This document shows, in pieces, positions 56,434 to 64,000 of a stretch of DNA of 64,000 nucleotides. This stretch comes from Oreohelix idahoensis (Eukaryota > Mollusca > Gastropoda > Stylommatophora > Oreohelicidae). The notes beneath the pieces were generated by a model. It did not search any database. It was not told the DNA's origin and worked only from the letters and a program-made list of their open reading frames with translations. The stretch covers positions 1 through 64,000 of the forward strand of contig JAMPIV010004271.1 of NCBI GenBank assembly GCA_024509875.1. The letters are read 5' to 3'. How positions within the stretch are numbered: the stretch's first letter is position 1; every line of letters starts with the position of its first letter. Made by a program: the position numbers and the translations under genes.

Positions 56434-57506
56434 GTAAGTTCAGCTTTCAATAAATATTCTAATATTTTCACATATTAGAAAGAAAAAAAACAACAAAAAG
56501 ACTAACTGTGGTATTAAATTAAAGCTTCTGTTTGATATACAATTTGTGCTGTTCTATTAAACACCCTAGAATGATGTCAGAAATGTGTAATTCAGGTTAG
56601 TTCCGTGTAGAAAAGTGTTAACGGGAGCAAGGTCCGTTCTCAACAAACTCCTAAACTATGTGTAGGCTATAATCTGACACTAACATACCACCAACCCTAT
56701 TCCGATGAAAAATTACAGATCACTTCCCGCCCCTAATTTTTTTTAACGTATCATCTTAGCGGCATTCATTCAATGGCTTGCCTTATGTAATCGGACAAAT
56801 ATGCCTGTATATTATGGAAGTATGACTGGTGGTGCCACACCAAAAAAAAAAAAAAAGTTGTGTCAAGCCGTCCTAGCAAACGGGCCCAGTAGGACCCGCC
56901 GGCATTAGAAGGAAGGGATTTGATTGGTTGGTGATGACCTCAATTTTGGGGGATGGGGTCACCAAGCAGATTGTCGCTTGGATGAACAGGGTGGGTGGTA
57001 ACCATAAATACTATAATTGTGTACTTGACACAAAAACCGCCATTATAATACAAAAGCTTGCACAATGTAGTACCGCCCCATTGTGCTCAGATTAATTATA
57101 TAACTTACACTTCAAGTTTTCTGTGATCACAAAGTAAATTTTTTTTTTTTTAATAATAATTTCGTAGAAGAACCCCCATGAGAGAGCCTGAACATTAGTG
57201 AAAAGAGGCAGAACATTCTGTTATTGATTATGTAAACGAGCAAGTTAACGTGCGGGCATATTTCATAACTTCATTTTGGATATCAGCTCAAGAGAGGTTG
57301 AACTCAACCATGTAGCAAGTGGTTGAATTGCAAGCAACATACACTGCACTGGATTAAATATTTAATAGTGATATTGATTAATTTGCTGTAGGCTATATTG
57401 TTTTTATGGTTGGCGAAATTCACACTGTAAAACATAATTTTAAAGCTCAAGAAGGACAGTTTTTTTTAATGGGGGGAAAGGTTGTAAACTGAAAATTCAC
57501 AGAAAA

Positions 57507-57803
57507 ATGACGATGGATTACCACCACCCCTACAATGTTTATCAAGAATATTATGGCTCACCTTACCAAGGAGCTGCATACCCATACCAACAGCAACAGT
57601 TGCACCATAGTTCTCAGCAGCAATCTCATTTACCTCAACATTCCTTGCCAGGTTCATTAAGGAACTTTAACAATAACATAATTGGGCCACCACCTCCCCA
57701 TCAGGATTACCATCCATCTCATCAGCAGCAACGACCACAGCCTTACTTTCAGCCATTCCAGCAGCATAATCACCAGCAGCAGCATTCGGATTACTCTTCC
57801 CCG
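57507..57803 (+). CDS. Gln/Pro/Tyr-rich exon candidate (alternative first exon?)
   Basis: ATG at 57507 opens 102 codons to a TAA at 57813. The peptide is rich in Gln, His, Pro and Tyr ('YHHPYNVYQEYYGSPYQGAA', 'GPPPPHQDYHP'), an activation-domain-like composition. An acceptor-like cag precedes it (57502), and possible donors lie at ccag/gttcat (57653) or cccg/gtgcgg (57804). The first would join the exon at 58027 in phase. It lies between the other two exons and on the same strand. Multiple first exons are known for Drosophila kayak, which would explain it. CAG-type repeats can mimic coding, so this is tentative. Confidence 0.4.
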
Positions 57804-58026
57804 GTGCGGAGATAATTTTTGTCTCCTAATTATTAATTTTTGTTTTTGGTTCCTTATTGTTTTAGGCAATTTAATAAATATAGTTTATTAGGTTATCAGG
57901 TATTTTCATGACTTAAATTAGAACATTTGTGTAGTTGAAAGGAACAACAGTGGGACATGTATTCGATTTCAAGGAAATAAGCTGTATGCGTCTTTTGGGT
58001 TAGTATTAGCCTTAATTACTGATCAG

Positions 58027-58361
58027 GACTTACACCAACTCTGACCCCAACAACGCTTGCTACCATTGAGCAGTCATTCATGGAGCTTCAGTCCAGTCAG
58101 CAGAATCGGGTCAGGGATCCAGTCACGCAGAGTGGGTTTGTGCCTCCAGTTGTTGATCCAGGTCACAGCGCAGATGTTTCCCAAGACAGTCTGGACTATT
58201 CTTCTGATTATTCTGATACAGAATGGGAACCAACGGCCAAGCGAGGTAGAATGTTACAGGATATGAAAGACATGAAAAATGTTGACTTCATTGTGACATC
58301 ATCTGGCACCATAAATGCGACCCCACAGAGAAAGTACACACGAAGGAATAAGGATGAGAAG
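58027..58361 (+). CDS. Internal exon, Fos/kayak-like AP-1 N-terminal region
   Basis: 335 bases open in one frame between an acceptor (actgatcag/ga) and a strong donor (gagaag/gtaaga, 58362). An in-frame TGA just upstream of the acceptor shows that coding begins here. The peptide has 'LTPTTLATIEQSFMELQ', then 'QSGFVPPVVDPG' (compare 'FIPTVTAI'-type segments of Fos proteins), an acidic 'SSDYSDTEWEP' patch, and a basic end 'RKYTRRNKDEK', where the bZIP basic region would be expected to follow in the next exon. No bZIP exon was found up to 64000, so the gene probably continues beyond the window, with LINE and LTR copies in its intron. The family call is by motif resemblance only. Confidence 0.55.
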
Positions 58362-59139
58362 GTAAGAAAATTCAGTATTGGTATAAAGTCATTCCATATA
58401 TCCAAAATTACAAGATAATGTATCATTCCAGTTCAAAAGCTGAATAATATTTTTGATTATATATGAATAAGGAATAGCACCACCGTATGCTCAGGCATGT
58501 CATGCAAGGTAACTAATATGAGGTTGTGCATTGAGCTGGCAGCCTCATCATGTAAAAAAATTGCTACAGACACCACCGCTGCACGAGAATGTGACTGATT
58601 GGTGCAGGCTTCCCGCAAGGGAACCAGTTGCATTGGTGGCTCCATGCTTCATAAAAAGCAATAAGAAAACTTAACGATAACTGTTTATGGAAACCACCAC
58701 TGCAAACGCGTGTGAATGCTTTGTGCAGGTTTCCTGCAGGGGCATATGGGTGGTGGCTCCATGCTCCATAAGGAGCGAAAAGGAAAATGATAATGATTAT
58801 ATCTTACGTAAAAAATTTTTTTAACGTTATCTAGTGTTGCACGTTGGAGATCCTTTACAGCCAACCTTCATTGTGGAGATGGCAACTGATGATGATGATG
58901 ATGAGTGTTGCACATGACCCTTTTTTTTAAAATTCAGTGCTTCAAGCTTCCTTTTGACTTAGCGTGCTAAACTATGGCATTGGCAAAATATTTCATATTA
59001 AAAAAAAGGTAAAGTTGGTCCCAGAGCAGATACTGCCGTAGGGGAGTGAAGTGTTAGAGACTTCTTCATACTAGGTCCAGCATTGAGAGGTGGGGGTGAC
59101 CCGTTCAAATTAAGGATACACTAAACTGTTAACTCATCC
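58362..59139. other. Intron-like sequence
   Basis: Begins with gtaaga. It holds repeat-family copy B, a short (GAT)n run at 58886-58903 and nothing else recognisable. Confidence 0.45.
58485..58785 (+). repeat. Dispersed repeat family, copy B, with internal duplication
   Basis: Related to 50030-50190. The part with 'caccgctgcacgagaatgtg' and 'ggtggctccatgcttcataa' (58568-58665) recurs as 'caccactgcaaacgcgtgtg' and 'ggtggctccatgctccataa' (58690-58778). Confidence 0.55.
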
Positions 59140-59830
59140 ATTCTGTACCCTTTAACTGTCCGTGGAATCCTCATCAAACTTATGCCAAGTCCCTCCTGTT
59201 GCAAACTGTCTCAGGGTCTTTCCATGGCTTCCTCGCTATTTTCATGACTGTCTCCAGCTCTCGTCTCCATGTGTATTTTGGTCTACCTCTGCTTCTCTTC
59301 TGCTAAATAAATAAACAAATATAAGTAGGATCTTGTGAGACAGAAAGGAGGAGGGTGCTAGACATACTTCTGCCAGACTTCAGGGTTTCCTTTATTATTC
59401 ATTATTTACTTCTGCTACCATGAGGAATTCAGAGCAAAGACTGCCAGGTTTCCTCGCTGTGCATCCTATCCATCGCTAGTGTCTACTTCCCATATCTTTT
59501 CCCACTAGCACTTATCGGGTTCTTGTCATCAGTTCCATGTTGGTGACATTGTCATACCTTTCCATCCTTTTATTGTACGCATGCACCCATTTATGAAGGT
59601 CTGTCATTTCTTGGTTGTTGTTTTTTTTTTTTTTTTTTGTTACTCTCCATGTTTCAGAGCCATACAATAGGACTGACTTGACATTTGAATTGAAGATTCT
59701 TATTTTTGTGTTAAATTTGATTTCTTTTGATTTCCATATCTTTCCTAATGCAGTGAAAGCTCTTCATACCTTTTTTTTTAATCCTTCTTTTGGTATCACT
59801 CTCTCCAGTTCTTTTCACCTGCATGTTACT
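59140..59830 (-). pseudogene. LINE reverse transcriptase C-terminal fragment, second family
   Basis: Minus-strand translation gives, in order, 'RKIWKSKEIKFNTKIRIFNS' and 'VKSVLLYGSETWRVT' (59780-59640), a T/A-run of about 20 bases (59617-59638), 'RWIGCTARKPG' (about 59440) and 'RGRPKYTWRRELETVMK' (59290-59240). This order is standard for the C-terminal half of endonuclease-type LINE polymerases. The motifs differ from the RTE-like family elsewhere in the window. Frames shift between the pieces, so it is dead. It appears to lie in an intron of the Fos-like gene. Confidence 0.75.
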
Positions 59831-60266
59831 AGGGTGTGAACAGGCAGCAAACACTACAACCAGTGTTTATTGATAAAGAAGAAACATAAATTGAAGGGGA
59901 TAAAAGAATATGACAAGCAAGAACTTAATGTTGGATTGGCAGAAAGAAATTGGCTTTGTCGTACTTGTGCCTATGTGTCCTTTATCGACTTCTGTATTAT
60001 TCACCTAGCTAGGGTATTCAGGTTTCCTTCAGCTCCACTCTTGTTTTTATCAAAATAAGCACATGAAATCAACAAAACTAAACCATTAGATCCATGTTGG
60101 ATGTTAATAATCAACCCCATTCTGAAATAATGTAATGCAATATATTCAGTTATAAATTTTTTTTTTTTTAATTTGAAGCGGAGCCTTTATTTTTTATGGC
60201 TCATTTTCCAACAGAATATTTGTCTTGGCATGGCTGTATTATTGCAACCATTATCGCTACATCAAG
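59831..60266. other. Unassigned sequence
   Basis: No gene or repeat recognised. Confidence 0.5.
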
Positions 60267-62474
60267 TGTAAGTCACAACAACAGACAGATAAACAATTTA
60301 ATTTAATCCACTACTCTTGACAACACTGTGACACTCACATACATATAACACTCTACAAAGATATCTTAAAAGAGTCACTGATGAACTTTCAAATAACAAT
60401 ATGTATTCATTACTGGCATAAATGAATATGTGTCCTGATTCAACTACAAGGGAACCAGGAATCACAATCAATTTAAATTACAAGTTATGTACAGAATGTA
60501 TTTAATATGAATATTGTAGTGACATATATTAGTACAAATGTTCTATGTGTGTCAGTTGTGTAGTAGTAAAATGAGGTAATACTGGTTTTGTTTTGTTCAA
60601 GCTCTGTTGGTATTGGTCATCCTGACTTCAATAGTTTGTCTTTAGGGACTATTATTGGAGATGTTCACAGTTCCTGATTTTAAGACAAGTAAATTCCCCT
60701 CTGAATGGTATTTTTATAAAGTTATTTCAAGATGAGGGGACATAATGTTGAGCTCAGCTGGCCAACTCTGCTTATCTTGAGTGATGGCGGCAGGAGAGGA
60801 CTCCTCTGCTCGAATTCTCTTCTGGGCTCTGGAGACACCTCACTGATAGCTAAAAGGACCAAGGAGTATGCTGTCCGACACTGGATTCAGCAAATCTCTG
60901 ACCAGATGCTGCTCAGTACCATCAAGACCACTGTCCCTGAAATCAAGAAGGATGTACCTTCTACTTCATAACTAATTTATATTCTCTTTTACACTGATCA
61001 CAATACAGCACAAACATTGCGTTCAGAGCGTTAGGCCAACAGTCAGCTTCATTTGAAATACTTTATTCCAGTATTACCCTTCTTAATGGTTACTACGCCT
61101 CTGCACTTCCAGCATTATTTCTTTCTAGTCCATCATCCAGGTGTCAGTGTACTATTTGGCCATTCCATGCCGTTTTACTTCTCTCCGACACCCTCTGTTC
61201 AGGCTGGAGCATTATAGGCTTTACCTCACGTTTGCCACTGAACTACACATATATATACAGGCATAAATCAACAATTCACATTCAATTTTTCATTAAAAGA
61301 TACTGAATGGTTCAAGCTTACCACAATTTCATGGAAATAAACACAGATACGTTGATTAGCAATGAATTCTGGCACAAACTGGCACAAATTCCGTTCTGCC
61401 TATGTTCCAGGCTTTTATTTTAGCAAAAATGTGAGCTGGCTTCAACGTACTGTCGCTTTATCAAGCTTATTTGAATTAGTGGTCTCGAACTAACGCTCCC
61501 AAGTGTGTATATCAGCGAGACTGGCCAATGAGCCACGTTTCGACAAGTGTTTGAAAAAATGTTATCTTTTCCCGTCTCCCCTAACAACCAAGATAGTATT
61601 TATAGCCCGACCAATCGTGGTTAGGCTTTCATTTGTTGCGCTCCAATCAATTTGAAGTTTACATTGTAGGCTATTTCTGTAACGTAAATTTTTTCAAACA
61701 CGTTAAAAAAAAATCTTATGAGCAGAAATGATTTTATGCTGTCAGGCACCCCCAATATTTTATTTTGGGTATAATTTATTAATTCCTGGACTATTTGCGT
61801 AACGTTTTACATATTATTTGTCAGCAAACCCTAAGGAACCCAAAAATACTAATTTAAAGGAGCTACGTGGCTGCGTTCAAAATATGCAATTTCTTCTATC
61901 TCCTGTTTAGAAGATGTGCTGTCTGGGTACTGTTATGTGTTCAAACGTAAAACCATATAATGTTGTCTTTTCTAATAAGAGTCTGTTATGATTTATAAAC
62001 CTAACTCTGGGAAAGGGTAGTGTATTTTATCACTGTCCGTCTGAAAAAAAATTAGTGCATGTAGACTTACACGCGTGATGGTAGTAATTGTGTATCGCGC
62101 GAAGCGGGTTTAGTGTTCGGCTTTCTGCCTCTCCCTTCTCTTTTTATCCCTTTAGTCCATCTGTTCGTTCGTTTTGGTAACGCAGTATAATTAATGTTAG
62201 GGTTAATTTAGGTCATTACGCAGTACGTCTCAATGCTTTTCCAAGAAATACAGCACACGTTTCATTGAAGAAGGCGGGTAATAATACAGTAAGCTTTACT
62301 ATCAACGTGAAAGCGTTACAATTTGCAGACGAAGCAGAAAACAAGGGGGATTTCGAGTACATTCTTTGTGATAGCACTGTCATTTTACCATTGCTCTTTT
62401 CTTTATTATATGTATTTATTAGGCTTTATATTTAATTGATAATTTATATATGTGGATTAGAATATTCCATGACA
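60267..62474 (-). mobile_element. Lone LTR of the first Gmr1-like family
   Basis: The reverse complement matches the LTRs at 22758-25133 and 29240-31447 along about 2.2 kb, beginning TGTCATGGAAT at 62474 and ending gacttaca at 60267. No internal element sequence adjoins it. Flanking 5-mers (tcaag, atgat) are not duplicated, so either an end was lost or the true border differs. Confidence 0.85.
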
Positions 62475-64000
62475 ATGATTTCTTGTCATAGTAGTCAGCA
62501 GACTGTAATGTCATTCTCATATGACCTGCCATGGCGCTCTTAACTCATCTTCCTTGTTAGAACTCATTGTTGTCATGTGCTTGTTGGTGAACTTTAAACC
62601 TTGAGGTCATCCTCAGGAACATGTTATTTTAATAGGAACGTGACAGCTAATTTGAGAAGTTAATTACCCTAAAATGTAAGTTTCTATGTAAAATTTTTGT
62701 TCTATGGGTAATGATATTACTAAATATGTAATGTGGTGTGATAGTTATAGATACACCCACAGATATTTAAGCAGAATAATAATATTTAACAAATATTATA
62801 ATACACTGAACTAACTCAAGAGTGTAAAATTTTTGATAGAATTATATTACATTTATTTGTTCTGGATCAAGTTTTATGTTGACCAGAACTTGTTTTAAAA
62901 GAAGGATTTAAAATTTATGAAAGAAATGCATGGAATGTTACATAATAAATGCAAGAGTGTACATATATAAGTACTAGACTAGTTAGTTTTATTAAAATGT
63001 TCTTTTAGTCATCTACTTGGGAGGATATTTAATGCTTGTGCTGTTGGGGTGGCCTCATCACACCTGTCTATATTGACTACACAGTGTCCAGTAAATTGCA
63101 GGAATTTTATGGGGTATTAGTAACTAAAAGGCGTTGGTGAACTTCCAGCAGACCAGAGGCTCACTCATCTTGCATATGTAGCTCTGGTGCTGAAATCTGG
63201 TGGTCCCACCTCTCCGTGCTGGCGGGCAATAATAGTGGTCTCTGTCACAATGTACTGCACAGATACACTCGAGTAAAATCACCAACTGAATAGACACCGC
63301 CTTGTTGACAACTGAAACTCACAGCTCTGCAATCAAAGTATTGGCTATGTGTCAAAATTCTATTCTCTACCCACGTCTGGACACAACACGGACACAACAA
63401 CCACATCATACAGACAGGTCAGATCTCTCTGACCAAACAGCACATTTACCATGGTGGTTTTACATCAGATAGGTCCTCCCAGACTATAGATTCTGAAAAA
63501 TATTTATTAGTTTCCTTCCCTAAAAGTGGATAGGTAATATGTTTCATTATTCTCAACACTTGATCTGTCTTTCCTAACCCTTGTTGGAGTTTATGTATAT
63601 TGTTGGTCCCTAGACCCTGACTTGGGCGGGGGGTCTAGAGCAAATCCCTACTTGTTTGTAAGGCTAGATTTCGATATGGCAGTATCAAATCACTCGAACA
63701 TTAAACAATATTCAAAATATGCAAAGAAATAATTTCAATCTTACCAGATTATGAATAAAGAACACAGAAATGCTAGCAAAACTCAGCTGAGCTGCTGGCT
63801 ATAGTATGGCGTCCCTGAACTTATTTCACTTTCTTTCATTTGGAAATCACCACACTTTAAAATACTGTGTCTATCATCGAACAACTATTGAGGAATGGCC
63901 CCACTTTCGCGTCTGAGCGCCGATAAAATGATTGTCTGTGGCCAATCACTGCCTAGGTTTATTTGAATTTCAAATTTCCTACACTAAAGTCATTTCAGTC
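62475..64000. other. Unassigned sequence
   Basis: No gene recognised. 63020-63480 is less AT-rich but has no open frame or known motif. Confidence 0.5.

Noticed and set aside
59615..59839. 74-codon + strand frame
   Set aside because: It is the antisense of a LINE RT segment ('VKSVLLYGSETW') on the minus strand.
60267..62474. Full retrotransposon on the minus strand
   Set aside because: Only LTR sequence is present; no gag or pol sequence adjoins either end.

Overview
This window is a piece of an invertebrate animal nuclear genome, most likely arthropod. It is AT-rich and almost entirely built from nested transposable elements. There are no operons, ribosome-binding sites or CRISPR arrays. 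Clade calls rest on motifs read by eye, with no database search. The only host-gene candidate is near the right end: a set of coding exons (56317-58361) that looks like the N-terminal half of a Fos/kayak-type AP-1 gene, with a recognisable promoter upstream.

Left third (1-22757). Reverse-strand remnants of one RTE-like LINE family lie at 1-630, 13226-14095 and 19030-19960. An 8.5-kb element at 2228-10722 has two ~1.4-kb LTRs (TGTTAC...GTAACA ends on the 3' copy) but no recognisable gag or pol, like a non-coding large retrotransposon derivative. Its LTRs carry an 80-bp minisatellite. A tRNA-like SINE candidate (11785-12005) and a very decayed forward LINE (14800-16480) follow. The rest is unassigned sequence with homopolymer tracts.

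Centre (22758-33009). An LTR retrotransposon (22758-31447) has long LTRs (~2.2 kb) and the pol order integrase then reverse transcriptase-RNase H. That is the copia-like order known from Gmr1-like Ty3/gypsy elements. It has lost its protease and the catalytic core of its integrase. Next to it a reverse RTE fragment was split by a 5'-truncated I-type LINE, with a 12-bp target-site duplication (TSD).

33010-51004. A near full-length RTE-like LINE (34347-37535, 14-bp TSD, AAGT tail) is followed by a small 5'-truncated copy (38509-38844, 15-bp TSD). A second Gmr1-like element (40532-49110, 5-bp TSD) sits inside a reverse I/R1-type LINE. It keeps gag, protease and a complete D,D35E integrase but has no RT-RNase H. 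The two gypsy-type elements are therefore complementary deletion derivatives of the same kind of retrotransposon.

51005-55873. A Tigger/pogo-type DNA transposon with TA duplication has its transposase cut twice: by a 307-bp SINE-like element (16-bp TSD), whose 3' end matches the I-type LINE at 32166-32907, and by a 2.2-kb insert that includes an LTR-like segment.

55874-64000. The Fos-like promoter and exons are followed by a reverse LINE fragment (59140-59830) and a reverse lone LTR (60267-62474) of the first Gmr1-like family, both apparently within an intron. The final 1.5 kb is unassigned.
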